Assembly: GCF_047948215.1 (NCBI RefSeq)
Contig: NC_134463.1
Location: forward strand, 101,038,657 to 101,102,656
Reading direction: 5' to 3'
From: Lycorma delicatula
Taxonomy: Eukaryota > Arthropoda > Insecta > Hemiptera > Fulgoridae
DNA length: 64,000 bases
Below are positions 34,760-47,109 of this stretch, piece after piece. How positions within the stretch are numbered: position 1 is the stretch's first letter; every line of letters starts with the position of its first letter. A program made the translations under genes and the position numbers. Under the pieces are notes generated by a model that was given only the letters and a program-made list of their open reading frames with translations, did not search any database and was not told the DNA's origin.

Positions 34760-37700
34760 CTATGAAGATATTAAATTGAGGATTGGATGACATAATATCA
34801 CTGAAACACGATAAAATACACACAAACATAAACGTGCATTTTAGAGATTACCCAAATAAAAAAATCACGAATCGACTTTAACGATACTTTAATGTGTTCT
34901 CGCAAACTATAAAAAAATTAATTCTTGAAGCCTTAGAGGCATAAAACAATTAACATAGTTACAAAAGCAATTTTCAAGGTTGCTGAAAGTTACAATGCTT
35001 GACACTCCGAGGTCGTGTTGTGCAACGATTTATAATTTTGCATAGTCAATTATACTTTCAGGTTATATTAAAGATGCAGAATCCATACAGTAATAATAAT
35101 AAAATAACGCTGTCATTTATTGACAGTAAGTTTATTTTAACTAAATTAGAATTCCTTTAAGGATAGGTGATAAGACAGCGAATTTCCTTACCGCTAAATT
35201 ATTGATGTACATGATACACAGACAATTTGCATTACTTAAAAATAACCGACGTCGCTTATTATATGCAAATTAATTCATCTAATTGCAAGTAAATACACGG
35301 TAGATTTGCGTGTGTGAGTTCGTTAACTTTTTTACTTCTACATATTAAACAAGCACGCTACCCTTCTAAGGAATTTTTCTCACATAGCACATTGGTTTTT
35401 TTTTTATAGCACAATAGGATTTTATTTTAAATATAAAGGTTTAATTTTACCTTATTTCTAGCTACAATAATTGTAGTAGATGTCTTAACATAAAAAACGC
35501 ACGGAGACTATAAGCACGGTAATAAAATTTGTCAAGATATTGTGTAGAATTCAGTTTTAAATGTTCAGAAAGTAGAATTTATATCAGACTCATTTCGTTC
35601 ATAAAAATGGCATAGACAGTTTTAAGTTAACAAGCATTCCATGTCAGGTTTATTAAGCGCTAAGCGAGTAGTAAACGTTATTTCAGTAGCTATCTTTACT
35701 CATCGTACAATATCGTAAGTTCAATGATAATGCGGTGAGAATTAGCTGTTCACGTTTTTTTACAAAAGCCTGATTTTTATTTTGATAATGATTATGCTAG
35801 TGGTTTGTACCTCATTCAGGTCATCTGTAACCATTTTAGCTATGGCACCGAACACATCGTACATTTACTTACACTATACTTGTCGATTAAAATTTAAATT
35901 TAAAATATCTGATTTTTTATAAGTTTGACTATAGTACTTATAGTCTAGTATAAATTAAATAATGAATTTTAACAATTTTTCGTAGCTTAGTTCATAGTAC
36001 CCGTGAAGACCGGCATCATATTTTTATTATGCAAGCATGGTATTCTCAAAAAATACATTCTGTAACATTCTTTTGTAGTTATTTTGGTTGATATAGGATC
36101 CGGGGCTCTTAGTCCAGTAAAACGCTTACATCAATAAACAAACAAACAAAAAATTGCTTTTAGCTGTTTTAATAAATATTTTTTTAAAGTTTCCCTTCGA
36201 ACATTCACTAAAAACCAAACATGAATTCTATAGTAATCAATAGCGCTAACGTAAAAAGAATAACAACCAGTTACAAGAATAGTATTGAAAGCGTGCTCAG
36301 AATTTAAAAACCGTTATACAGTACAAAAAAAAAAATAAAATAAAGAAAAAAGATACGGGTTGTATGATTATAAAAGGACAGCAAAAACAAAAATGAAAGG
36401 AAAACGAAAAAATAAAAGGAATGTTTTCTGCACTACTTATATAGCCTACTGTAGGTTAATGTCATGAATAGTGCAACAGCTAAGTTCTCAATAGTAAACA
36501 TCAAACGAAAAACGTAAAAGAAATACAGGGAAGGAAAAAAGTAACCTACCAGCTTTCACTTTCCATTCAAAGTCACGTAATAAATTTTGAAAAATGTCAC
36601 TATTACCCTTATATAGAAGGGTCATTGCGTAACTTTCCCTTACTTGGATACATTTAAACATATTGAACCTAACTGACTTACCTACCTACAAACCTACCTA
36701 ATATTTACGACTCTCTTTCTCTTCCTCCCTCCCCAAAACCCCCAGAGAACCCACTTTGTATCCCCCCTTGATTGCCGTGACCTATCCGGTGAAAAAATTT
36801 CTACTAATAGAGACATCAAATTGCTCAGTTGACAGTTGACGACGTCGAGTTTAACTTGCTGTAATATAAGAGATATTTTGATATTTGAAGGTTAGTATTA
36901 AAATCATTATTAGTTAATTTATACAAAACTAATTATCCAAACTCTATTTAACCGAATACATTCGCAAGTCCCAAATTTAATTTAAATTACATAAAAATAA
37001 ATTTGTACAAAACAACTGTTTATTAAAATTATGTTCTACTGCTGGAAAGCTACTTATATTCTGCTACTGGAGTGTTCTTTAATTTTATAAAAAATAACTA
37101 CCGATTATAAATTCTATAAACATGTTTAAAAAACAATGTAATATAATAACCGGTCTGATTTCAGTATAACAATAAACATTTCACTTATTTTTTTTTTATT
37201 ACAATTAAAACATTTCTAAAGGATCAATGTAATTTAATTTTACTTTTTTTTTTTAAAAGGTATGGTTGAAATTTATTTGAAAAATTTAAGCTTGAATTAT
37301 TTTTAGAAAAGAATATAAAAATTCGAATTTATGTCAGAAAACAAAGTAATTTAAAAGATGAAGTTATTCATCGTAACGTAAATTTGTTTAAAATACTTAT
37401 CGTGTAAACAAATTAATAATTATTAAATTATTGCCTAATTAATAAATCCTAAATAATAATTTAATTTTAATTACTTTTATTATTACTTTCGTATCTATAC
37501 TTTTAATTAATTACTTACGATAAAATTAGGTTGTTCATAATTTTGATTTACATGATCATCAAAACAAACGTACCTGAAAACAAAAAAAATTAATTAAAAT
37601 AATGGCAAGTCAAAAAAAACCATACATAATTATTATCATTAAAAATTTTGATATATTAATTAAGATAAATTTCATAATTCAGAAATGGATACATATTTGG

Positions 37701-39290
37701 AAGATTGATTATATTATAATTGGTCTCATATTTGTCAAAATTTAATAACGAATATAAAAAAAAACAAAAACTGGTAATATATAAATAATATTTAATTTCT
37801 ATTTTTTGAATATCACTTTAAATGTCAATTTTTATACTAATAAAGTTAATATCGTGCACGCAGGCGCGCGCGCGCGCACACACACACACATATATATATA
37901 CATATATATATACTATAATAGATATTAAATTTTATGTTTATGCAACAAAAAAAAAAACGACAATTAACAAACAATGTAACGCTTAATAGAAATAACTTCA
38001 TACTTATATTAAAGTGGTTTTATAGAGGGAAAACTTTTAATGTTGTTTGTAGAGTTCATTTAAATCTTTTAGGATGTTAAAAAGGGTTTGTTAAATAGTA
38101 AGTAACGGTTACAGAGGGGTTATTCTAACCTTATACCACTTAGTTGTGGGTTCGTTTAAAACTAAGTTCAACATACTGTAAGCTAAAGAAATAATCTCAA
38201 TTTCATATTAAATTTTTGAAGAATTTAACAAACGATAGGAGATAATACTTATTTTTATAAGATATTTTAATCATTATGAGTGTTTAGTATGAATTGTGCA
38301 ATAATTTTAATTTTCAATTAAAAAAAATATTTTTTTAAACTATAGGTAAAAATTTTAATTTAAATAAATCGGTAACTTTTTCTTGTAATCTTCAAATTAC
38401 TTAAGAAAACTCTTTATTCTTATACCTAAAGCTGGTTTCCTGTATAAAAACAAAAATAGAATACATAATCTCGTATAGTATAGTTCAAATAGTCAGGTTA
38501 TGTTAGTTATGAAATAATTTAACTCTAGTTAATAGCTCCATTTTTTAATTTTTAATTTCATTCTCATAAAATTTTTATTGGAATGAAATTAATTATTATA
38601 TTAATGAAATTATTATTTTATAATAAGGGAGATAATTCTTAAATATCCTTAAACTTATCTAGTAATTTCTGAATCACTAATTCAGGCTGAAATAAGTGAA
38701 CAGGCTAAATCATTTCCTTAAATTAAAATTAAAATTACTAGACCGTTAATTTTGTAAACAATATATCTTGCCTAATTTTTTCTTTAAATGGAGCTAATAT
38801 TATCGCTACAATTTTTAATCCTTGCGCTTCATGTCTATAAACTACAAAATATGCTTTTTTCAAATAAATTACAGAATGCCCAGTAATTATTTAAATGTTA
38901 TAAAGATTTAGAATTAAATTATGATTTCGATTTTAAGGCGGTTATCAACATTTGTTAAAAAGGATATCGTACCTTTTTTTAAGGAATAAAATTTGCAACA
39001 AATCTTTTTTAATGTTTACATCCATCTATGAAATAAATACTGCTATTGCTATGAACACAAAAACACGAAGGTTTGCTTAAAAAACATATTGTAACCTTAC
39101 ATTTTCCTCTTTAACTGTTTCGAGACCTTAGAAAGATTTTGTACACATTTTATCATACTCTTTAATATCATTTGTTTTTTTGTTGCATTTTTTTTTAAAT
39201 TGGTACCCTATTTCTTTATAAATTTTTATGTTTAATAATCGAAATGCGCATATATTTGTTAAAATGTTTCTCGTTAAACGATTCTTCAGG
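34760..39290. other. Long gene-free stretch
   Basis: No gene recognised. A pyrimidine-rich, less A+T-rich patch lies at about 36690-36860 (CTCTCTTTCTCTTCCTCCC). A compound microsatellite is at 37863-37912. The remainder is A+T-rich with homopolymer runs. Confidence 0.55.
37863..37912. repeat. Compound (GC)n(CA)n(TA)n microsatellite
   Basis: Consecutive runs of GC, CA and TA/CATA units occur in one tract. The alternating purine-pyrimidine GC/CA part is a potential Z-DNA former. Confidence 0.85.
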
Positions 39291-39298
39291 GTTTTTTC

Positions 39299-39592
39299 CT
39301 GTTTAGTCTCCGGAAATTACCGTTTAGGTATTAGTTCAGAGGATGAATGAGGATGATACGTATGAGTGTAAATGAAGTGTAGTCTTGTACAATCTCAGTT
39401 CAACCATTCCTGAGATGACTGGTTAATCGAAACCCAACCACCAAAGAACACCGGTATCCACGTTCTTGTATTCAAATACGTATAAAATAACTGCCTTTAC
39501 TACGACTTTCTTGAACGCTGGAACTCTCGACTTCCAATTCAGCTGATTTTGGAAGACGCGTTCACCATTAGACCAACCAGGTAGATTTAAGG
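39299..39592 (-). mobile_element. SINE family A, most complete copy (copy 2)
   Basis: On the minus strand the head reads ACCTGGTTGGTCTAATGGTG (A-box region) from about 39590. AACGCGTCTTCC, AAATCAGCTGAATTGGAAG and GTCGAGAGTTCCAGCG (degenerate B box) follow, then the family body and the 3' end CGGAGACTAAACAG at about 39299. At about 290 bp this is the longest copy and shows that the family is tRNA-derived. I could not identify a clean target duplication. It encodes no protein. Confidence 0.8.
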
Positions 39593-39599
39593 GTTCTTG

Positions 39600-41230
39600 T
39601 TTATTTATTCAAAATATCACATGTCATTATTTCACTTTGTATTTTGTTCATAATTAATATCTGAAACCTTTATTAGCCTAAATTTTAAACCAAAAATCAA
39701 CTTTTTATAAAACATATAAGAAACTATCAAAAAATATTTTATCTAAAATTATGTTAATGTGTTATTCTCTATCCCAACAGAATTTATCTTCCCTTCTGCA
39801 AAAAAAAATGCATAATCTTTATTTGAAATTCATTTGGAAATTACTTTTCGATAAAGAATTCATATAGCCTAAAAAAAATTAAAACACTGTAATCGATAAA
39901 ATAATAACTGAAATCATTACAATGATATGTAATAATAATGAAAAAGCAAAAATATCAGAAATATGATTAACCGGTTCGAATAATTCACTTCGTCGTATAC
40001 TTTTATTTAGCATCATTTAAAAGCTTACAGTACGCTGCAGGTACAGTATGATAAATAAATACTTATATGCGCTCGTATACAAAATTATAAAGTAATTGTG
40101 GAATTTGAATATTTCCATACAAGGAAGTAAAGTTTGAGAATATATTCCTTAGATAATATTAAATACGCTTTACTTATAGGATACGTATTTAAATAGACAA
40201 TAGCTTACTAATATTATGTTAATTCACATGAATTTCTAACTACATAACGGCAACAAAATATAAGTTACTAACTCGTATATACCCTGAATTCTTTATAAAT
40301 ATTTGAGCCGTATACCAAAATACAGAGGATGAAAACTGTTGGGATTATATTGACTGCATGAATATTCAGAGTGATTAAAATGCACGACTTACTGAATGTA
40401 ACTAAGGATGATATGCGGGGAGTGGAAGGAATGGTTTATAAGATGAAGAGATGGTTAACAGAATGAAAACGGGGGTTTCGGGAGGGTGAAATAGAGATGA
40501 ATTTATGCATGAAAATGGTGAGTAATATAAGAGGGTGGTGATAAGGAGAGGTAGACTCGAGGTTTGGAAATTAGATCTAGCAACAAGTACACTTCGAGTG
40601 CTACCGTTGAACAACGACAACGGTTCCCTTTAATTTAATGTGGATACGAATACACAAACGCGCACGCACGCGCACACACATACACAAACACAGGGTACAA
40701 CCGTGCATAGTAGGTAATTCCACCGTCGCGTCGATTGCTCTTAAACGCGACATATCATACCAGGTGTACATCCCAGGTGGCTGGTAACACTGAAATTACG
40801 TTTAGTTACAGTTCTCAGTCAATGTGACTATACTTGAAGCACGTTGCCAACATGATGGTATTTATAATACCTTTTATAAATAAATCCGGTTTAATCTAAT
40901 CGTCTTATTACGTTAAAATAATATATTACGTATAAATCACTCTTGAAATTAATATTTAATAAAATTATTTATTACAAATAACGAAATAGTTGTTGTATTA
41001 ACCATTTAGCCGGCTGTGATTTATAATGGATGAATTAGAAAATTAATTAAAAACTACAAGAGAAATGAGATAATTACATTTTAATATAATTAATTAATTT
41101 TCAGTTACACGCTATAATGTTACTATAAATATAATGTATAAAATATTCGACCTTAAATATTCATTGTCCTTAACAACTATTACATGAAAAAAAAAAACGA
41201 ATGGGAGAAGAGTATTTTCTGATTATCAAT
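39600..41230. other. Stretch between SINEs without genes
   Basis: A+T-rich apart from about 40400-40800, which is purine-rich on the plus strand and holds a CA/CG-rich microsatellite-like run at about 40655-40690. The 72-codon minus frame at 40402-40620 mirrors that purine bias (Ser/Pro/Phe/Leu). Confidence 0.5.
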
Positions 41231-41235
41231 AGCCC

Positions 41236-41470
41236 ACGGGCCGGTCTAGTCATTAATTCGTCGTCGCAAGTGTTTAACAACTGATTTTCGAGGTCGAAGG
41301 TTCTGAGATTACAATTCCTAGTAAAAGTTGATCGCTTTTATACGAATTTGAATACGATAGTGGATACCAGTGTACTTTGATGATCGGGGTTTAATTCATA
41401 CGTCTCAAGAATGGTCGGCCTGAGTCTCTTCAAGACTATACTTCATTTATATACCATCTCACTGGGCAGT
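41236..41470 (+). mobile_element. SINE family A, diverged copy 3
   Basis: It aligns with the family from the head (GGTCTAGTCATTAATTCGTC) through TCGAAGGTTCTGAGATTACA and GTGGATACCAGTGTACTTTG to ATGGTCGGCCTGAGTCTCTT. The 3' end is lost or replaced. It is the most diverged copy I could place, with the head still visible. Confidence 0.65.
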
Positions 41471-41529
41471 GAGAGGTTGCTTATTGTTCACTAGCCGAAC
41501 AGACTGCAACGTACACGTTAGGGGAAAAA

Positions 41530-41620
41530 GAAAAATGACATGCCCGATCGGGATTCAAACCCGGGATCTCCAGATGAAAGAACGAAACCTCCCCGCTTAC
41601 ATTCCCCCACGGAAATCGGC
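41530..41620 (-). mobile_element. SINE family B head, copy 3
   Basis: Minus-strand reading: GCCGATTTCCGTGGGGGAAT from 41620, then CTTTCATCTGGAGATCCC and the B box GGTTTGAATCC (plus strand GGATTCAAACC, 41551-41561), then CGGGCATGTCATTTTTC. It matches the head of the copy at 21.3 kb, including the GCATGCCATTTTT-like junction. It lies tail-to-tail with the adjacent family A copy. Confidence 0.7.
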
Positions 41621-41639
41621 ATATATCAACTTTTATTTA

Positions 41640-43028
41640 ATTATGCATCTGTAAACTAACAGTTAAAGAGAAAATTTAAAAAAAATTTAAAAAAATCACC
41701 GAATAATAATTAACATTATCAGATTTGTTAATTTTGAAATCGTGATCAGAGGATCATTAAAAACATGATTGTTTTTAGAAAGTAATAAATTTCGATAAAC
41801 CATATTACTTTTACTTCAATGTTTTACATATATTTTGTTAGTTGTATAAGACTGCAATATTTGGTTAAAATGAAAATTCAGTGAAGTGTTAAACGAAAAA
41901 GATAAAAGTCTTCTTTTTATAGAAAGAAGAATAATGCACTTCAATCAGCATTTAACGTAGATTGTTTGAAATAATTTAAAGAAATGTAATCTACCATGCC
42001 CGACAGAAAATTCTGAACGCTGAACAATTATTTTAAAAAACCACACGAGGAGAAAATCTATCAAAGGATGTATATGAAGCATATGGCATATTATGAAAAG
42101 GCCGTACTAATACAACTAGTATTCGTTTGGTTTAAAACTTACTTTGAAAAATTGTATTTCTGTAATTTTGTGTCGGGGGACATTAATTGTGTATAAATCA
42201 CGATTGTTTAAACCTTCTTATTAAGATTACTGAATAAATAAATAAATAACTGGTAAGAAGAGACGGCATTAAATTCAAATAGACCTAAGGGTATAATTGC
42301 TGTTCAACAAACTCCTACTAGTCGCTGTTAGTTTTTAGTTGAAGACTTTTTTCACTCCTACCTCAATTATTTGTAATTTATATGTGATGTGTAAATTATT
42401 TTTAAAAAGATATACTAATTTTTATTTATATATTCGTTTCTGTTATATATTCTTTTATCGGTCGAATATTCTGAACAATGACGTTTAGATTTTTGAATCC
42501 ACGGCATAATTTTTTTAACCGTTTTTGAAAATAAACTTTATTATGTGTTAATGTTGATTTTTTGTTAAGTATGTCGAAGAGTAATTGAAACTATAACACA
42601 AATAAAGAAAATCTCAGAATTTTTGAACTTAAGTTAAAATAAGTTGTAACAAAGCTTGAAGAAATGTTTGATGATTTAATCCTAAATTAAAAATGCTTAT
42701 ATATAAGATAATTTTTTCAGGTTGTACTTATGAGAAGCTTTAAACTAAATAAAACGTTTTTATTGATAAGCTAACAGATTAACCAAGAACACGTAAACAG
42801 TTATCACGAATATTAATCAAAACTTAAACAATTTAACAATAAAAATGTTTACGGTGAAACATTTTGACTCGGTCCAGGGAATCAAACTAAGGTACACATA
42901 ATAGACTAATTTAAAAAAAAATTAATAAGTAATCTTCCTATATTGATTAACTGAAAAAGCCTTTTGAAAAATTGTTTTTATCAAATTTAAGTAAAATATA
43001 TTAACACTAAATTCTTTGTTAAATTTAT
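41640..43028. other. Gene-free A+T-rich stretch
   Basis: No gene or element found. Confidence 0.55.
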
Positions 43029-43030
43029 TA

Positions 43031-44324
43031 CGAGGGACGATCAGAAAGTAAGTTACACCCCCTCTATGAAACAAACCCATATTTATAACACAATTAGTTT
43101 TTTTATTTAACAAAAACTACATTTTTATCTATTTTTCGACATAATCATCAAGTTTTTCTAAATATTTTTCATACCGTGTGAAAGTTTTTAAATTCCACTC
43201 ATAAAAATTTCCTTCAATCATTTAAGGACCGCTTCATCAACATTAGCGAAACGCTCCCCTCCAAGGTCTCGCATGAGAGGACCCAACAGGTGGTAGTGGC
43301 AGAGTGCTAGGTCAGAGCTGTAAGGCGGATGAGCCGTACTCAGACCACATTTTAATTTTTCAGTAACTCCTTTGTCGCATGAGGCTGAACAAGGTCTTGT
43401 CGTGAAGAAAAACGGCCCATCGCTCAATCTTCCGGGTCTTTGATCTTTAATGGCTTTACACAATATTTTTTAAAGTCTCACGTTCGATTCGGCTTGGATT
43501 GTTGCTCCTCGGGGCATTCACTGTAAACAACTCCCTCAGATTCGAAAAAACTACCAGCATAAACTTTCAAACGCGTGAGGATGTTTTCACTTTTTTTGGC
43601 TGCGACGAATTTGTATGACTCCGTTCACGTGATAGTCGTTTAGTCTCAGGAGTGTAATGAAGCACCCAGCTCTCATCCCCTGTGATGATTTGTTTCAAAA
43701 CCTGTGAACTGGTCCTGGAATAATGTTAAAGAAAAGAAAGAGCAGACGCAAAACGTTGATGTTTGTGGTTGTCGGTCAACAAATGCGGCACCCGTCGTGC
43801 ACACATCGTACAGTAATCAAGCTGATGGTGAATAATTTCAAATACCATAACTGATGTTAATTTCGCTTGCAATCTGTATAATTTTAATGAGCCGGTTACT
43901 CAAGATCATTTCATTCATGCGTTCCGCGTTCCCATCGTGTTTACAGTTGAAGGATATCCAACACGCATTCGTCACTCACATTTTTCTTCCGTTTCTGAAC
44001 GTTTGGCATCGTTTTGTGATCATCAGACGTGACACTGCATTCTCACCGTACACCTCAACAATTTGGCGATGAATTTTACAACTGTAATTTTTTGCCCACA
44101 AAAATCGGACTGCTGAACGCACTTCTATGCTGGACGAAACCTCTAGAGGATACGCCATATTGAAAACGATACTACATATGTACTGAATCTCGTACGGAGT
44201 TGCTGCTGGGGAAGCGTGAAGATAACAACGCAACCATTGCTGCCATCACAAGACAATATTAATACATCCCTTTCAGTTCAAGAACCCGGCAAGGGGTGTA
44301 ACTTACTTTTTGATTCCCCTCTCG
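43031..44324 (-). mobile_element. mariner transposon with TIRs and TA duplication
   Basis: A 1294-bp element flanked by TA on both sides (43029-43030 and 44325-44326). The left terminal repeat is CGAGGGACGATCAGAAAGTA; the right one read backwards is CGAGAGGGGAATCAAAAAGT. Both continue AGTTACACCCC, so the TIRs are about 30 bp and differ by a small indel and a few substitutions. Length, TIR start CGAGGG and TA target are textbook mariner. The transposase gene runs on the minus strand and is mutated, so the element is inactive but could in principle be mobilised in trans if its ends are still bound. Confidence 0.92.
43129..44158 (-). pseudogene. Inactivated mariner transposase
   Basis: The likely start ATG at 44156-44158 begins MAYPLEVSSSIEVRSAVRFL. 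The HTH block HRQIVEVYGENAVSRLMITK follows. Near 43670 is GDESWVLHYTPETKRLS (first catalytic Asp), then RPGRLSDG, and a frame-shifted FLHDKT (second Asp). Next come AHPPYSSDLALCHYHLLGPL (third region) and LGGERFANVDEAVLK, and the end is TRYEKYLEKLDDYVEK at 43129. The span equals about 343 codons, matching the roughly 345 residues of mariner transposases. Several frameshifts and stops inactivate it. In the third motif the usual xDYxxF aspartate is His (LCHYHLL), so the DD34D triad would be broken even without the frameshifts. Confidence 0.88.
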
Positions 44325-44329
44325 TAATT

Positions 44330-44765
44330 CTGTTTTTAGCTCTTACATTGATAATTTTACCAGGTTACGTATTAATTAATTACGATAAAATCCGAAATAA
44401 ATTCAAGATATTAAATGATAGATTATTGTTGAAATAACTTAGCACTAAATGTTAATGTGTTAAACGTGTAAATGACTTTCTACATTTATTGAATTAGTCG
44501 TATTTTTTTTAGCGAAATCCTAAATTATTATTGCAGTAAAATTCGAAAAATAGTAATAAACAAAAACCTTACACTAAAAGCTATTTAATATTTAAAACCA
44601 GGTAGCGATAATTCGTCGATTATACAATTACTATCAGGTGATATTGAGCAGTTACTGTACACGAAAATACTAATTACTAAGTAACAGTTTTAAAATAAAA
44701 GTAAAATGACAGTAAAAAATTAAAGTAATTGTAATAATGGTCTTAAAAGTAGAATCGTAATAAAA
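44330..44765. other. A+T-rich spacer
   Basis: Nothing recognised. Confidence 0.55.
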
Positions 44766-44767
44766 AA

Positions 44768-45550
44768 AAATCCCCTTCGGTACGCCGGAAGGCGGAGGTA
44801 GATTTCACCGGTGCTAAGTAGGGGATAAAAAATTTCCGCCTTAAAGTTAAGTAAAACTTCAAATTTACTCAATTCGATAATGGTTGCATATGAAAAAAAG
44901 TTTCACATGTTTAGGATACGTGAAGCTCCATCTTCTTACAGTTCCAGCAATATTTTGGTCATTCCTTACCGTAAGGGTTGGTCATATAAAAAATTGTTTC
45001 ACACAAAGGTTTTAGGTAATCTGTGGAGGACTAAAGACCACTTTAAACCGGTTCAATACTGTGCCTATTATGGGAAATATGATTTTTTTGTTGGCTTCGA
45101 AACCCCATTTTTCTACCTCCTGGGCCAATCGGTGATGATACCAAAAAACTTTACTTACATAAGTTTTAAACCCTTATCCGAAGAATAGTAGGAATTTTAA
45201 ACGAATTCGGTATTTTACTGAATAAACATGAAGCGAGATTTTCTGTTTTCGAAAAAGCCCCCCCATTTTCATCCCCATGGTCCGATTTTGGCTATTAACA
45301 AACTCGACCGAGATTTTGGGACGAGTTATTTTTAAAGAATAATTGAAAATGATTGTCACAAAATTACGGCAGTTATCGTGTCCAAAAGAAAGTGAAGTAT
45401 ATACAGATATATATATATATATACATATATGTATATACAAACTTTTGAACTGACGGTGGTTTTGAGGTTTGGGGGATGTGAAACGCGAATATATGTCAAA
45501 ATTTTCCTGAAGTCGAATCATGGTACACATTTTAATAGGTAGCTTTCTTA
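44768..45550. repeat. Interspersed repeat of unknown class
   Basis: A less A+T-rich block begins with CCCCTTCGGTACGCCGGAAG and includes GGTCATTCCTTACCGTAAGG, GACTAAAGACCACTTTAAAC, CGACCGAGATTTTGGGACGA and ACGGCAGTTATCGTGTCC. It has an internal TA tract at about 45407-45430 and ends near GAAGTCGAATCATGG. I recognise these phrases from a repeat that occurs many times in insect genomes. Open frames at 44880-45188 (102 codons) and 45174-45530 (minus, 118 codons) lie fully in it and have no domain, so I do not call genes. Class and true ends are unknown. Confidence 0.55.
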
Positions 45551-45565
45551 TGAAATCTACCTAAA

Positions 45566-45652
45566 ATAGACTCAGGTAGTATAAAAATATTATTTTTGTA
45601 AGCTTTATTTGTTTTTGTTTAGAAATAATATTTTTATACTACTTGTGTCTAT
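45566..45652. repeat. Inverted repeat with about 30-bp arms
   Basis: The left arm ATAGACTCAGGTAGTATAAA...TATTATTT (45566-45597) is complementary to the right arm AAATAATA...ATACTACTTGTGTCTAT (45623-45652), with two mismatches in the GC-bearing part and a loop of about 25 nt. It lies just after the interspersed repeat, so it may be its terminal hairpin or an independent fold-back. Confidence 0.65.
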
Positions 45653-45659
45653 TGCGTAA

Positions 45660-46880
45660 AAAAATTCAACTGGATGCAGATAAACCAAATGGATGCATAA
45701 TACTCGTATCTAGGTCACCTTCATTTTTATTTCTTTGTTCCAAAACGAATGCTTGTTTTCCAGTTTTCCATTAAGTGTTCTTAATTTAGAAATTGCTATC
45801 AAAAATAATTCTTTTTTTTAACAGTTTTTAAAATGTGTTTTTTTCTAATTTATTAATTAAAATAAAATAAATTTAAATTCTATTCGATTAATTTATTAGT
45901 TAGGGGACTTTCTCTACTTTTTAATAATTCTCTGTTTAAAAATGTTTTAATTATTTAATCTAGCTATTAAGAAAAATCATTGTATTATTTTAAATATTTG
46001 TTACATAAATTTTTTTTAATAAAATTAATGTTTTTAAGAGTATAATAAAACAGCACGAGATATAAAAGTTTTCGTTTCAAGTAAAAAAAGATTACTGGAT
46101 ATAGTATGAGAACAGGACGGAAACATATTGCATGAAGAGAACCCTAGCGGAAATCAGTAGTATTAGATAACAGTGACATATTCTTAGTTTGCCATCTAGC
46201 GGAACGGAAGTGAACTGTTTTACAAAAAGGAATAAAAAGAGAACTTCAACTTCATTTTATGTTTTAAACGGTAAACGAACGGAGTAACGACCGAATTCGT
46301 ATCGTTCAAAGAGAGGAACGGGGTGATATACGTTGTTAAAGAAGTAGGGTACGGTAATGGAGTGGGGAAAAACGGTATAGTAGATGTAAATTACTATTAT
46401 TAAAGGCCATTTCCGTAGACCAGGACACCGCTCTAAACGAGGAGTTTTTACGATGCCGCCACAAATTTAAAACCATAACCTGCTCAACATTCAACAACTA
46501 ACGACATTCATGTTTCTTTAACGCATTCATACATTATATTAACTTGTTAAACACTATACACGCTTATACACAAACAAAAGACATATTGCGTTAAGGTTTA
46601 TCACCGTAACAAATGTGTGTACATTTTTAACTATTTTATGGCCACATAAATCTTGTTTTAACATTCGTTTCATTAATAGAGACATTTCTTTAAAAAAAAA
46701 AAAAATCAGAAAAAAAGTTGTTTCCCCCTGCTTAATTGCAGTTTCAACGTGTATATATTCTATTTTATATGTATGTTCAGTGCTAACGCTCGATTTTAAC
46801 ATAACTTGATATATCAAGTTATAAGTAACCAGATATGTCAAGCAAGTAGCTTCAAAAAAAATGAGAAAGAATTCCTAAGA
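45660..46880. other. Stretch without recognised genes
   Basis: A+T-rich. The part at about 46110-46480 is less A+T-rich and unrecognised. The open frames on both strands near 46.6-46.8 kb overlap each other and show only hydrophobic/Lys noise. Confidence 0.5.
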
Positions 46881-46887
46881 ATTACGA

Positions 46888-47109
46888 TTAGCACGTACCG
46901 AGCTTAATAGGGTTAATAGGAAAACGAATGAAGTAATTTCCCGTGGCATTTTCCACTGAGCCAAATATACATTTACATATCGGCATTTCATTCACCGAAA
47001 TGCATATAATATTCAGCCCTACAGATGACAACTTCGTAGGTACATTCTGTTCTACACAAATACTGGCTGTATAGTGAGCATCATTACTCTCAGAAAACAT
47101 AACCGGCAT
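46888..47109 (-). other. 73-codon open frame with protein-like composition (possible exon)
   Basis: The minus-strand frame from ATG 47107-47109 (MPVMFSESNDAHYTASICVE, then KLSSVGLNIICISVNEMPIC and FGSVENATGNYFIRFPINP) uses a balanced set of residues with four Cys. The surrounding frames are Lys/Asn/Phe-dominated. Near its end is CTCGGTACGT (minus strand), which could be a 5' splice site. No domain, clear signal peptide or homologue comes to mind. It could be a single exon or chance. Confidence 0.2.

Noticed and set aside
42855..42900. B-box-like AGTTTGATTCC (minus strand) suggesting another SINE head
   Set aside because: No A box at the right distance and no body shared with the SINE families here.
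44880..45188. 102-codon open frame
   Set aside because: It lies completely within an interspersed repeat I recognise as non-coding, has no domain, and an antisense frame of similar length follows it in the same repeat.
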